NCBI GenBank assembly: GCA_037783545.1
Contig: JBBELK010000305.1
Span: 1,550,001 to 1,614,000, forward strand
Direction of reading: 5' to 3'
Length of the DNA stretch: 64,000 nt
From: Henricia sp. BOLD:AAB3569
Taxonomy: Eukaryota; Echinodermata; Asteroidea; Spinulosida; Echinasteridae
The notes beneath the pieces were generated by a model, which did not search any database, was not told the DNA's origin, and was given only the letters and a program-made list of their open reading frames with translations. Positions 44,257-54,905 of the stretch are shown in pieces. The translations under genes and the position numbers were made by a program. Within the stretch, counting starts at the first letter, position 1. Every line of letters starts with the position of its first letter.

Positions 44257-45048
44257 GACCGGTCAAACACCCTTTGTGTAAATCAGCAAAACGCCCTGAA
44301 ATCCTTTGTTAGTAAACCTCGCCGCATACATGGTATAAACTTGCGCACGTTTTTTGTCGCACTGCGTTCAATTTGTGTGATGGATTCGTCACGTGGTGAA
44401 CCATTTTACACAAGACAGAGTCTATCTTAGTATCTATCACACGTTTGAAAAATGTAGGGTCGTGACTGCGGTAGAAAACAGTTATAAAATGTCACCGCCC
44501 CCTAAAAATGGGTTAAATTACAGGTGAGTATTTGGAGGCTGTCTCGACCAATTTGAACTTGATTGCATCCTCTCTGCTCGTTAACTAGGCACAATCACCC
44601 AGTATCATCTCAGTTGCAACATGGCAACATTCATGCTGAACGAGCACATTGCTGGGCGATCAATTGGCTCCAGAGGAAAGGTCAAAGCACCCGTGGTTCG
44701 ATAGCCTGAGTCGATCGCTCTGCTGATCCTCCGTCTCCGATCTCTGAGAGCGTGATCGCGGTCGATGGAGAAGTGTTGCGCTGTGGTAATAGACCATGGG
44801 ACGAAGAGCAAATTCCCTCTAGAAAAATCATTTTCGTGCTCTTACCCGAGGTAGTTGATAAAACTTTCACGAGTTGATCGTGAGGACATACTAAACAACA
44901 TTTTCGATGTTCACCTTTGCAAAAGTGGCACTCTTTCGAGAAAATGTAAAACTTTTCTCGATTTTCTCGGGGCGAAAAGGCATGGGGCGAGTTTGTTGTT
45001 CTCGCCTGAATTTAATAAAAAAAATCGCCCCCTTTTTAACCTATGAAT
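44257..45048. other. No recognised feature
   Basis: Short frames only. Confidence 0.4.
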
Positions 45049-45120
45049 TAGACTGGTTCCCGATCCACATATTACATACAACGACTGAATATGAGGACCG
45101 GCTACCGTCGTGTTTAAAAT
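45049..45120 (+). mobile_element. Solo left end of the TAGACTGG family
   Basis: TAGACTGGTTCCCGATCCAC, then ATATGAGGACCGG, as in the 4733 copy. No matching right end lies within the next few hundred bases. Confidence 0.6.
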
Positions 45121-45280
45121 ACGTCATGCATTTTAGTGTTGTCTATTGTTAATAAATATTAATTAGGGGAGCATTGGGCTAGTTGGAACATGGGGTATGT
45201 TGAAACATTGATAATTTATTTTATCGCTGTAATTATTTTTATGAAATCCTGCCACTCATAGGCCTATGTTGCTATAACAT

Positions 45281-45400
45281 CAGCAGCAGCAGCATAAATC
45301 AGCAGCAGAAGCAAACATCATCAGCAACAACAGAAGCAAGTACCAGCAACAGTAACATCAGCAGCAGCAGCAATAATACAGCAGCAGTAATCATGCAAGA
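45281..45400 (+). repeat. Imperfect (CAGCAG/CAACAG) microsatellite
   Basis: About 120 bp of CAG, CAA and ATC triplets, for example CATCAGCAGCAGCAGC. It directly precedes a LINE fragment. Confidence 0.8.
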
Positions 45401-45420
45401 TTATTAAAAAATCAGATGGA

Positions 45421-45885
45421 ATATGTTTTATTTCAAGAAACAAGACCACATAACGCCTACGCTAAAATCACTCCACTGGCTGCCAACCAGGAAAATAATT
45501 GAGTTTAAGATACTAACACTTGCCTACAAAGCCCTCCATAACCATGCCCCAGATTACATCAAGGACTTGCTGCAAACTAAGGACACAATTTACTCTCTCC
45601 GTTCATCCTCATCACCGCATCTAGTCGTTCCTAGGTCCAGGACAGTTCATTATGGCGACAGAGCCTTCGCACATATGGGACCAACTCTTTAGAACAAATT
45701 GCCCAACTCTCTCCGGAACTCCTTATCTTTGGCAATTTTTAAAAGGGACCTGAAGACATTATTATTTAAGCAAGCATATCCTGACTGGTGGTTTCCCTAT
45801 TTTTGTTTCCTTCCAGCGCCATGAGTAATTATTTGTATTAGAATGTGCGCTTTTAACATTATTATTATTATTATTATTATTATCG
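45421..45885 (+). pseudogene. CR1-like LINE 3' end with (ATT)n tail
   Basis: The frame reads HITPTLKSLHWLPTRKIIEF, KILTLAYKALHNHAPDYIKD, SPHLVVPRSRTVHYGDRAF and, after one stop, NKLPNSLRNSLSLAIFKRDL. This is the standard C-terminus of CR1/Jockey-type LINE proteins, continuing the module found at 7400-7600. The copy ends in (ATT)8 at about 45856-45882, as expected for CR1-type elements with microsatellite tails. 5'-truncated. Confidence 0.85.
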
Positions 45886-46280
45886 GGCTCGTCGAGTGGA
45901 ATTTTGACGCCCTTAGACGATATTTTATGGGCGCGTTGGATAGAGTCAAACAGTCACTGATCGATTGGACAGAACTGCAAAGTGCAGTTTGCTCGAAGCC
46001 CTTTTGGTTTTTATAGCACATCGTTAAGCCGCAAGATGTAATTAACCCGTTACTGATGGGTTAGTTTAATGCGTAAATCATGTGGCGATGTTACATTAAT
46101 TACGACACCGACGACCGATTTATTTTTCGTAGATATGGTACGTGAGGCTATAACTTTGCACTCAGTCACGTGTATACTCGGGCATAATATCCTCCAAAGA
46201 TTGATGTAAAACGTATAAGAACCAGAATTTAGCATGATTAAAGTGGTTTTGGTGCATGTATCTACAAGTCGGTTCAGCTA
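45886..46280. other. No recognised feature
   Basis: Nothing supported; possible promoter-proximal sequence of the transcript candidate downstream. Confidence 0.3.
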
Positions 46281-46325
46281 CAATGGGAGACTTTTGAGGA
46301 CCAATATCAACAGAGGGCGCCAAAC
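46281..46325 (+). promoter_or_regulatory. CAATGGGAGACTTTTG...AGAGGGCGCC module
   Basis: CAATGGGAGACTTTTG is followed about 14 bp later by CAACAGAGGGCGCC, a CTCF-like word. The same pair recurs in inverse orientation at 50377-50424 with similar spacing. It lies about 110-200 bp upstream of an exon-like segment. Confidence 0.45.
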
Positions 46326-46430
46326 ATACGGTCCCAGCGCATTTCGCGCCACGGTGACAGCCATTGCATTACACGTATTTTCGTGCTAAAAATGCGGTTG
46401 GAAATGTCGCCGTGAAACCCCACAATAATA

Positions 46431-47870
46431 AACAATGGAAAGCCCAAACAATCATTATGAAAAATCAACCATTGAAGAACTAAAAAAATGGACTTTGAAA
46501 AGGAAAAGCTGAAACGTCGTTGGTTGCCAAGAGGTTAGTAAACGCACGTTTTTTTTGGTCATTTTGTTTTCGGTAATGCATCATGCATGTGGTTGATCGT
46601 ATACGATGTATACATGTCATGACATGTAACTAGCACGATACCAACAGTGCATATAAAATATCGGACGGTTGTGTAGAACGAGAAGCACATGCCTGTATAA
46701 TTTAGACTGTCGTGTCGAGGCCTCGCCTAACTTAGGCCTTGCTTTGGCTACTGAAATGGAAATCCGAGCACAAATGATTAACTGCTTATTAAAACGTCGA
46801 ACAATGGAGTGAAAATGGCATGAAGAAAGTCTGAACTCTGATAATCAGATTTGTGATTTTAACATTCCCGTCTCTTGAGAGGAGTGACGAAAATGCAGTC
46901 TATTGTTTTGTTTTTCTTCAACGTACCTTTCCATTTTCATAGTCATGCATGTGCATGTCCTAATATGTTTATTTATTTTTTACTCATCACAAATGAAGGT
47001 TGAAGTGGTAAAACCAAATACACATTTTCCCAATGTAGGCCTAATGCTTAGAAATTTGTTCTAACATTTTATTTATTTATCTTTGTTTTGCCAGAAATGG
47101 GGTCTACAACAGTGTGAGGAACAATCAACAAACGTGATGTCAACTCCACACACAATATGGCTTTTAAAGGCACCCACAAGGACAGCAAGCAGGTAAAAGC
47201 TAGATCTCACAAATTAGGTCTTGCTTCAGTCTTCACTTTAATGCGATTTTTTAATGTCAACTTGAACGTCATAAAGCAATATTCCCCTTTTTTTTTGTAA
47301 ACATACCTGTAGACATTTGCTTTTGTTTTGATGTGAAGTTGAGCCTATTAATATTATACAGCAGGCGGACTGATTTTGTAAAAACGGAAAGAATTCCGTT
47401 TACTGGTCGCCACTCATAAAAACTTAAAAACCACCAAAACGTGCAAATATTTTAAAGGGAAGTGATTTTTAGAAGTGAAAAACATTAAACAATTTCCTGG
47501 CGACCAGTAAAGGGAATTCAAACCTTAAAAAATATCTTTAATAGGAGTGAAGTAACCTCTTGTTTTATTTATGACTTTTTTCTCTGACAGATTCCCGACA
47601 TGTGAAATGAAGCAGCCACGGCTTTCCAGGAAATCCAAATGATTCAGATCAGGCGTTCTTCCATGGGCAGTCAGGATGGTTATGCCTTCATGGCAGCAGA
47701 GTCGACATTTGTGAAATGACTGAATTAATTTTAATTTTGTGAATTTGTGTACATGTATTGTAACATTGATTTATGCAGCTCAATCATGTGATGAAAAAAA
47801 AATTGTATGCTCAAATTATCAATGGTCAAATACTTTCAAAAGTAAATCAAAATTTTTCAAAAATAAATCA
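46431..47870 (+). ncRNA. Candidate three-exon transcript, probably non-coding
   Basis: Possible exon A ends at 46533 (CCAAGAG|GTTAGT). Exon B is 47095-47192, between TTTGTTTTGCCAG and CAG|GTAAAAG. Exon C starts at 47591 after TTTTTTCTCTGACAG and would end after AATAAA at 47862. Joined, no frame exceeds about 25 codons: one starts MESPNNHYEKSTIEELKKW and stops, another, MDFEKEKLKRRWLPR, stops soon after the junction. The second faintly recalls a SAP motif. A spliced non-coding RNA or a decayed gene is possible; splice-site order is the only evidence. Confidence 0.3.
47391..47519. mobile_element. 129 bp MITE in the proposed second intron
   Basis: GAATTCCGTTTACTGGTCGC at the left and GCGACCAGTAAAGGGAATTC at the right are inverted with few mismatches. 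Non-coding. Confidence 0.75.
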
Positions 47871-48066
47871 AAATTTTGTTGCCATTTAATTATTTTATTG
47901 AGCTAAAATACTTATTAATTTCCTGTGTTTACACATTCTAAAAAGCTTTTAAAACCAAGCAACTGGCAGGAACATTGAGGACTGTAAATGTACATGTACA
48001 TTGCATGGATTTACCAGTACATATAAACATGTCATGTGAAGTCTGCTAGCTAGAAAATTTGAAAGC

Positions 48067-48215
48067 AATTGCGGAATACCCTGCAACTCAAAACTGACGT
48101 TGCACATGCTTTTAGCGACTCGTTCTCGGACCAAACTTTCCTTCGTAATACAATCCTCCGAAGCCACGTCTACCTAATGCTACACGGACTAAGAATTGCA
48201 GGGTATTCTGCAATT
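48067..48215. mobile_element. 149 bp foldback element
   Basis: AATTGCGGAATACCCTGCAA and TTGCAGGGTATTCTGCAATT, 20 bp arms with one mismatch. The interior carries a 72-codon minus frame without resemblance. Confidence 0.7.
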
Positions 48216-49197
48216 ATGTTGAAAATGTAAATTTTTTGGTATATTCTATGCAGATTTATCATGTACATGTACACTTATATTTATAGTTTTCTAAACCATT
48301 AACAAAATAGCAAGCAAGAAGAATTTTGTTTCTTTCATTCTTACATGTATGTTTTATCAACATTCTACCCCTTCCCTACAGGCATTGTCCGAAGGGTGGG
48401 GTGGGGACTTGGTAACATGCCTCGGCGTTGACCAGATGTTCTAAGGTAGAGATTTTGTCACAAATTTTGGCCCAGGGGTTGCGATTTTGTCACTCAAAAA
48501 GTGACAATTTTCATGTCCGAGGTGTGGCAGCCTGGGGGTGGGGGTGGTACTTAACCATGCCTCTCAGGTGAAAATTGATATCACTTTCAACCCTGTGCGC
48601 ACGTCAAAGGTTTTTTGTTGTTGTCGAGTGTTTCGATTGTAAACATGCCTGTTGGCTTCATGTCAACTTGACTTTATTGCTTGAAATCCCCTTACCAAAA
48701 AAATAAAATTAATAAAACAAAAACGCATCACCGCATCATTTTGGGAGACTAATTTTTGGCCTAATTTGTGTTTTTACAAACTCAAACACTGCATGTGTCA
48801 TTCAAACTTGTTTTCACAAAGTTTTAATGAAGTGACTGGGGTGAGGGTGCAATTGATAGCCAGACCCATATGTGCATTGCCAAGGTCTCCGTCTGAAGCC
48901 ATGGTATACTTTTTTTTCGGTAAGAGTTGGGAAGTTGAGCAGAATTGTTTTTTAAAATGACTCATCTAGCATTAGAATGTGCAGATTTGATGGAAAAAAC
49001 AAAATTTTGAGTGGGAAAAATGTAAGATTTTGTGAGGAAACACGTTTTTTTCCAGCCTGTCTCATATGTTTTGCAAGGTCTGAAATCCATGATCAACTTC
49101 CCAATTCATTCCTTTTTCTCTTGAACTAGGCCTATCCTTTTACTTTTTAGCCAACAATTTTTAGTCTTAGCACTGCAGACTAAATTGGTTCGGACGC
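48216..49197. other. No recognised feature
   Basis: Nothing supported. Confidence 0.4.
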
Positions 49198-50085
49198 TTC
49201 GCCCCATTTCCACTTCGCCCCATGTCAGTTCGCCCCATACCACATCGCCCCATTGCCACTTCGCCCCATTACCACTTTGCCCCACCTATGCTATTTAGCC
49301 GGCCGGCAGTCAGTAAAAAAACAAGGGGAAAGAATCTAATAACTAACCGTTCGTGGATTTTTTCGTTGACCTTTGGGCCAGCTGGCCAATTTCATAAAGC
49401 TGTTTAGCATACAAATTTGCCAATTTGTGTATTTTACAAATATCTGCTAGTATTTATAAAACACAAGTTGCATACACTTTTCGAGCAACACGCGCGCGTG
49501 TTTGGAACATGTTCCAGCGCTAGCGTGTGCGTGCGCGTACTCTATAGCGTTTTTTCCTACGAAGATGGCGTCTGTGAACGTGATCAATGGATCACGATCT
49601 TCGTAGGAAAAATGCTATAAACGCCATAAAGTACGCGCACGCACACGCTGGAACATGTTCTAAACACGCGCGCGTTGCTCGAAATTTGTTTGAAATACGA
49701 CGCAACCGATGCGCGACACACAAAAAATACGCTCAAAATCATGATGCACGTGGCAATTTGTAGAAAGTGACGTCATTTGAACGTGATCAATTACAGACGT
49801 GTTTTTTTTACACATCAATTTATAAAACCATTGGCGCAGTGTAAGTTAATTAGGCCTACTCTTTTCCTTTTTTTTTTACTGACTGCCGGCTAAATAGCAT
49901 AGGTGGGGCGAAGTGGCAATGGGGCGAAGTGGCGATGGGGCGAAGTGGCGAAGTGGCAATGGGGCGAAGTGGTAACGGGGCGAAGTGGCGATGGGGCGAA
50001 GTGGAAATGGGGCGAAGTGGTAATGGGGCGATGTGGTATGGGGCGAACTGACATGGGGCGAAGTGGAAATGGGGCGAAGTGACTG
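49198..50085. mobile_element. Foldback element with tandem-repeat arms (CTTCGCCCCAT)
   Basis: The left arm has six or more ~13-15 bp units CTTCGCCCCATNNCCA, then TGCTATTTAGCC and CGGCAGTCAGTAAAAA. The right arm is the inverse, about twelve units of GGGGCGAAGTGGCAAT. The middle has a GGCCAATTTCATAAAGCTG word and a 202 bp hairpin (49481-49682). Long minus-strand frames (111 and 134 codons) are translations of the repeat units. A smaller relative is at 63080-63260. Confidence 0.8.
49481..49682. repeat. 202 bp inner hairpin with CpG/GCGC-rich arms
   Basis: TCGAGCAACACGCGCGCGTG to TTCCAGCG, GTGCGTGCGCGTACT and TACGAAGAT face their inverses ending GTTGCTCGA. Arms of about 85 bp, a few mismatches and one small deletion. 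Confidence 0.8.
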
Positions 50086-50339
50086 TAAATCCATTAATAC
50101 ACAGCGGTGAGTGACGTACGCGCTTGAACACCGAAGTCGCCGCTGCGCGCCGCTGTTGACCACTGTTGCCGTTTTTATAGATAAACTCCACAACTTTCTC
50201 AGTTTGTATGTATTGTTTAGAAAACCATGACTAGTCCTTTCGCCACACACCACAAAAATAAAGGATGTACGGGACTTCATTGCTGAGAAATAGAGCTCTG
50301 AAATTGAAGAAATTTACGTCCACACGTAAAACAAACGAG

Positions 50340-50430
50340 ACCGAAGTCAGAAGAAAATCACTTCCGGGAACGTGAAGGGCGCCCTCTTGTGTCTAAACCA
50401 GGATAGCCAAAAGTCTCCCATTGGATTCAC
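50340..50430 (-). promoter_or_regulatory. Promoter-like cluster, minus orientation
   Basis: Read on the minus strand: CCAATGGGAGACTTTTGG (50407-50424), then CACAAGAGGGCGCCC (CTCF-like), then a CCGGAAGTG ETS site. A minus frame begins at 50280 (MKSRTSFIFVVCGERTSHG) but soon runs into the foldback repeat; another at 50191 reads MEFIYKNGNSGQQRRAAA. A real first exon cannot be shown. Confidence 0.35.
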
Positions 50431-51191
50431 CGTGTTTGGAGTATCATGACTGAGTGGCGTAGTGTAACAAACCCAAGACCTTGATTAGTTCTGTAGATTG
50501 TAGGTTCGAATCCAGGCCGCGTTGATGGTGCGTGTGCCTTTCAGCCACAAAGTGCCCTTCTCCACCAATGCGCACCAATGAGGCAGACAATAACGTACCG
50601 CGGACATTTGCGGGCCAATGCGATTCGGACACCTTGAACTATAGTTAAACTTTCGAATTTGCGACATCAAATTGGCGTTTCTTGTGTATCATGAACCAGC
50701 TCTAAAGGCTCATTTTACGAATTGCAATGAGCAAAGGTTTTCTTCGTGAATTTACAAAAAAACATTGCTCAAAGTGTTGTTAATAACGGCAATCCACTAC
50801 CTGTAAATCCGTCCATGGTACTTTCTGTAAGAAATAATCAACTAATTATTTTTTTGTAATAAGTGAGCGCACTAATTTTTGGGTATTCACATAACACAAC
50901 ACCATACAGGGATTTTAAAGGTTTTCTAGAGCGTCGCTGCATCTATGTAGCTCAAATTTCTGCAGGTCAGTTTACCAACATTCCTCTTTAGATAATGCCG
51001 TTATTTCAGGAATTCGTAGAAAGCTTCATCTTGCAAATGATACATTCGACCTTTAATTCGAAAATTAGCTAATAGACCGTATCGAATAGCTGCCATCTTG
51101 TGGGGCACCTTTTGTTACTTAAACTGTTTAACAATGTAATCACGATATGTGCAACCATGCATGTCCCCAAGGAACAAAGAAATTGCCCCAC
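50411..51191 (+). repeat. 781 bp tandem duplication, unit 1
   Basis: Identical to 51192-51972 by eye except A at 50849 against T at 51630. It starts at AAGTCTCCCATTGG and ends inside the right arm of a small MITE. It contains a tRNA-derived SINE head (see below) and D3 fragments. Confidence 0.95.
50440..50530 (+). mobile_element. tRNA-derived SINE S3 head
   Basis: GACTGAGTGGCGTAGTGTAA looks like an A-box arm and GTAGGTTCGAATCCAGGCC is a B-box; spacing suits a tRNA. It is repeated at 51221-51311 in unit 2. Short minus frames over it are meaningless. Confidence 0.65.
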
Positions 51192-51972
51192 AAGTCTCCC
51201 ATTGGATTCACCGTGTTTGGAGTATCATGACTGAGTGGCGTAGTGTAACAAACCCAAGACCTTGATTAGTTCTGTAGATTGTAGGTTCGAATCCAGGCCG
51301 CGTTGATGGTGCGTGTGCCTTTCAGCCACAAAGTGCCCTTCTCCACCAATGCGCACCAATGAGGCAGACAATAACGTACCGCGGACATTTGCGGGCCAAT
51401 GCGATTCGGACACCTTGAACTATAGTTAAACTTTCGAATTTGCGACATCAAATTGGCGTTTCTTGTGTATCATGAACCAGCTCTAAAGGCTCATTTTACG
51501 AATTGCAATGAGCAAAGGTTTTCTTCGTGAATTTACAAAAAAACATTGCTCAAAGTGTTGTTAATAACGGCAATCCACTACCTGTAAATCCGTCCATGGT
51601 ACTTTCTGTAAGAAATAATCAACTAATTTTTTTTTTGTAATAAGTGAGCGCACTAATTTTTGGGTATTCACATAACACAACACCATACAGGGATTTTAAA
51701 GGTTTTCTAGAGCGTCGCTGCATCTATGTAGCTCAAATTTCTGCAGGTCAGTTTACCAACATTCCTCTTTAGATAATGCCGTTATTTCAGGAATTCGTAG
51801 AAAGCTTCATCTTGCAAATGATACATTCGACCTTTAATTCGAAAATTAGCTAATAGACCGTATCGAATAGCTGCCATCTTGTGGGGCACCTTTTGTTACT
51901 TAAACTGTTTAACAATGTAATCACGATATGTGCAACCATGCATGTCCCCAAGGAACAAAGAAATTGCCCCAC
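51192..51972 (+). repeat. 781 bp tandem duplication, unit 2
   Basis: Second copy, carrying the complete MITE (51856-51997) whose right arm is cut off in unit 1. Identity this high means a very recent event or an assembly artefact. Confidence 0.95.
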
Positions 51973-51997
51973 AAGATGGCGGCTATTCGATACAGTC
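51856..51997. mobile_element. 142 bp MITE at the duplication boundary
   Basis: GACCGTATCGAATAGC.GCC at the left and GGCGGCTATTCGATACAGTC at the right, joined by CATCTTGTGGGGCA/TGCCCCACAAGATG; about 33 bp arms. Confidence 0.8.
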
Positions 51998-52854
51998 AAT
52001 TCGGCGGACCTTTTTTAAGTTAGCACATCTTTCGTTTTAATGGTAAAAATTTCATTTCACAATATATTCTTTGATGCGTCGACAAACCTTGAAAACAGCC
52101 CTAGATATTTGACAACCTCACCAACATTTTGTCAAATTTCTTCGTCCACCTCGTTTCGGTGCTCGCGCGCCATATTACTTCAAGTACCGAACCCGGAGAA
52201 TTATAGCCCAACATGTGTCAACAACTTTTCTGCGTGGGTTTGCAGAATAAATGTTACGTTTTTGCATTATCGCCTATCCAATACCGAAATTTAATGTATA
52301 CATTGCATGTGCTGTGATGGGCCAATTTCACCCTAAAAATAAATTTACGCCGACACAGAAAACGGTTAGCCGAAGTTATCAGCCTTTTGTGATTCTGTGA
52401 TTTTCGGTCTGTCGTTTCTCTCCAAATTCCCCCTACTATACACCGCTCATTGTAAATTCACCCTTATGATTCCCCTCGGCCGCAGCTAGTCCGTCGCTGC
52501 AAGTTTTCTATCGGCATATATTGCGAATGGTCATTTGACTTTATCAGGACAGTTTGCCATGTCATCATAACTAGTGCATCTTGAGCTACAAATTTAACAT
52601 CCTATACAGCATCTAACAATCCACCAGGCAATTCAATTAAAGCCTATGTTTTAATTGTAACGAGATGACGAGGAAACTTATAACTCAAAATAATAATGGA
52701 AATGATTCAAAGTATGGAATTATTCAACCTGCCATGGCATCTTTGTAGACAGAAACAGTAATTGGAGATTAACAAAAATAATAATTTTAGAAATATTGCA
52801 GCTATAAATACTTATAGTTATATCCTATTCTTCTTTTTATTATAACTGTATAGC
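51998..52854. other. No recognised feature
   Basis: An 84-codon frame (52040-52294) without resemblance. AT-rich. Confidence 0.4.
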
Positions 52855-52998
52855 TTTTAGGAATCTCTGTATTCGTAACAACCATTAAAAAGAAACAACA
52901 AAACTTGGGATGAAAGAAATATCACACGGGCCCCATCGGGATTCGAACCCGAGACCTCTGACTTACCGGGCAGATAGTTACACAGTGGTATACTCCCT
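52855..52998 (-). mobile_element. tRNA-derived SINE S2, minus copy
   Basis: On the minus strand: ATACCACTGTGTAACTATCT, then GGTCTCGGGTTCGAATCCCG (perfect B-box), then GTGTGATATTTCTTTCATCC, the S2 tail also seen at 17900. Acceptor-stem halves do not pair, so this is not a working tRNA. Confidence 0.75.
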
Positions 52999-53900
52999 AT
53001 GAACCCCCCATGGCAAATGTAATCTTTGTTTTTCAAAATTGTTTACCCCGGGTAGTGTCCTATTTTGAGCAAGTGGGCGAGACCAAGAACCTACGGTGGC
53101 AAAACCTACAGCGTCATCCCGAAACGCATGTTGTTTACTGCCCTCGCGACTTCCATTTGTCCGATTATGAAATGTATTTTCCGAAACAGAATAGCTTATG
53201 TTTTAACGGGAGAATTAAATTATGGATTGTTGCAAACAAAAAGGTGCTGTTTAAAAAGTGCGGTGAAAGGCAAGATATTCGTGGATAACAAAACAAAACC
53301 GGATGTTCTAAAAATATACACTCCTACTCCATGCGTTAAACTTTTTCATAGGTTGGGGTATTTAGAGTATATCCTTAAACGGGAAATGGGTTATGGTGAA
53401 CTGTTAAGTAAAAAAATGTTGGGAAATACACGAGAAAAGTAATCTTTAAAAAATGTGGTAAGATACTTATGTGCCGGAAGATACTAGATTTCGTCAACCT
53501 TATCCGCACGATCTGTGCGTAAACATCGGATTGTGTTCTTGTTTTTAAAAATGTGGATATGACCAATCTAAACTAATGTAAATGTGTAAATGCGAGGGTA
53601 CTGAAGGTGTTGTTTTCCCCCGCAGTTTCTTTGTTACTTGGGACATGCATGGTTGCACATTTTTTGCTTACATTGTTGACCAATTTAAATGACAAATGTT
53701 TTCCCTATCAACATATACGTTATTATTTTAACGTCTTATTTTCTAACCGACTAATTAGATGCAAAAGTAGTCCGTGGTTCTCAGCAAATTCGATTTGTTG
53801 TTTCTCTAAACGATTTAAAAAAAAAAGCATTTACATTATTTTTAATGAAAAACATCATACTTAGTATTTTAGACATCGGCATCCCTGTGAAAAACACCGC
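52999..53900. other. Unassigned overlapping frames
   Basis: Plus-strand frames 53010-53288 (92 codons) and 53065-53442 (125 codons, ending in KTKPDVLKIYTPTPCVKLFH) overlap. The second is among the longest non-repeat frames here, but I recognise no domain and see no promoter or splice signals. No other feature. Confidence 0.25.
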
Positions 53901-53903
53901 TTA

Positions 53904-54445
53904 TACCTAATTCACAATTTAAGCGGAGGCCGGGCGGCGTGTGCGATTTATAGGCATCGGTCGGCGTGTAGAGGTCGGCGAAAGATCGCGCGATTGGGCG
54001 GTCACAGTCACAATAAAAAGTGCCCCGCACGCTGCCAAGACGGAATGGGGTCGATATATTGGCCCGTTTATCGGCCGGTATCCGGCAGGCACTTGTCCGA
54101 TGTCCTGCCGATGTCCTGCCTATGTCACTGCGATACCCTCGACGGCGCCTGGACGGCGCCTGGGCGGCGCCTGGCCGATATATCGACTATCTGGGTTGTC
54201 AAAAATTTTGCCCGCAGCCCGCCCGATGTGTGCGATGCCCTGCCGGACATCGGCCAGGCATCCACCGATTTATTGGCGATCAGTTTGCGATGCGAAACGC
54301 CGCACCAGGTTTTAAGTCCGAGTTAAAAGTAACTCGATGCCCGCCCGATGCCCAAAAGTGACCCGGCAGCCGCAAGGAGTCCCGTGGGGCCCCGGCCGAA
54401 AATGCTTAGAAATCCGTCGCAAACTACTTGCAAACCCATCGCAAG
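53904..54445. mobile_element. GC-rich Harbinger-like H1, copy 4 (3'-truncated)
   Basis: TTA at 53901-53903 then TACCTAATTCACAATTTAAG. The body is in the same orientation as copy 3. It stops at CCCATCGCAAG, about 20 bp short of the other end, where repeat D4 begins. Confidence 0.75.
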
Positions 54446-54604
54446 AAGAAAACAGATGTCTAATCTGGCCACTAGCCAAGGCCACTAGTCAAGAGGACGC
54501 GTTGTGCGCTGCGCATTACAGACTAAACACGAGAAGTCCGACTTGGGCAAGTCTAAGCCTCACCGTGAGTTGAATTATTGGGGGACCGCCAATAATTCGA
54601 AATA
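54446..54604 (+). repeat. Repeat D4, plus copy
   Basis: AAGAAAACAGATGTCTAATC, then GTGCGCTGCGCATTACAGAC, CAAGTCTAAGCCTCACCGTG and GACCGCCAATAATTCGAAAT, matching the inverted pair at 2234-2510. It truncates H1 copy 4, so D4 arrived later or both were rearranged together. Confidence 0.7.
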
Positions 54605-54843
54605 TTGAGAGTAATTGTTCGATAACTAAACTTTGGTCGATTTTTTTTAAATGCGAAAATTTTCTATGTTTCTAGAAAACATTTGTTTCGATGTGCACGG
54701 ACATACATCTTCGAACAACCAGTTTTTTAAATTTTAATTTTCATGGCTATTTATTGGCTTACGTTACGATAAAAAGAGCAATAGACAGCCGAAGTTAAAC
54801 GTCACATTTTGTTAGTTGTCTAGGCAATGGCTCTTTTCTATAC
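54605..54843. other. No recognised feature
   Basis: AT-rich; nothing supported. Confidence 0.4.
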
Positions 54844-54905
54844 TTGTACACAGACTTGTACACAGACTTGTACACAGACTTGTACACAGACTTGTACACA
54901 GACGT
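54844..54905 (+). repeat. Five 12 bp units CTTGTACACAGA
   Basis: Exact tandem units. Because 12 is a multiple of three the frame reads YTDL repeats; this is not evidence for a gene. Confidence 0.95.

Noticed and set aside
46490..46533. SAP-domain-like peptide (MDFEKEKLKRRWLPR)
   Set aside because: Only about 15 residues, and the second half of a SAP motif is not found after the proposed junction.
49856..50280. Pro/His/Ser-rich minus-strand frames (111 and 134 codons)
   Set aside because: Translation of CTTCGCCCCAT units in the right arm of a foldback element; only the first 60-70 codons lie outside it and they are unrecognised.
52928..52998. Possible functional tRNA gene on minus strand
   Set aside because: Good B-box but acceptor stem does not pair, and its tail matches SINE S2 elsewhere.
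53065..53442. 125-codon plus-strand frame
   Set aside because: One of the longest non-repeat frames, but no domain, no promoter or splice context and an overlapping alternative frame; not called as a gene.
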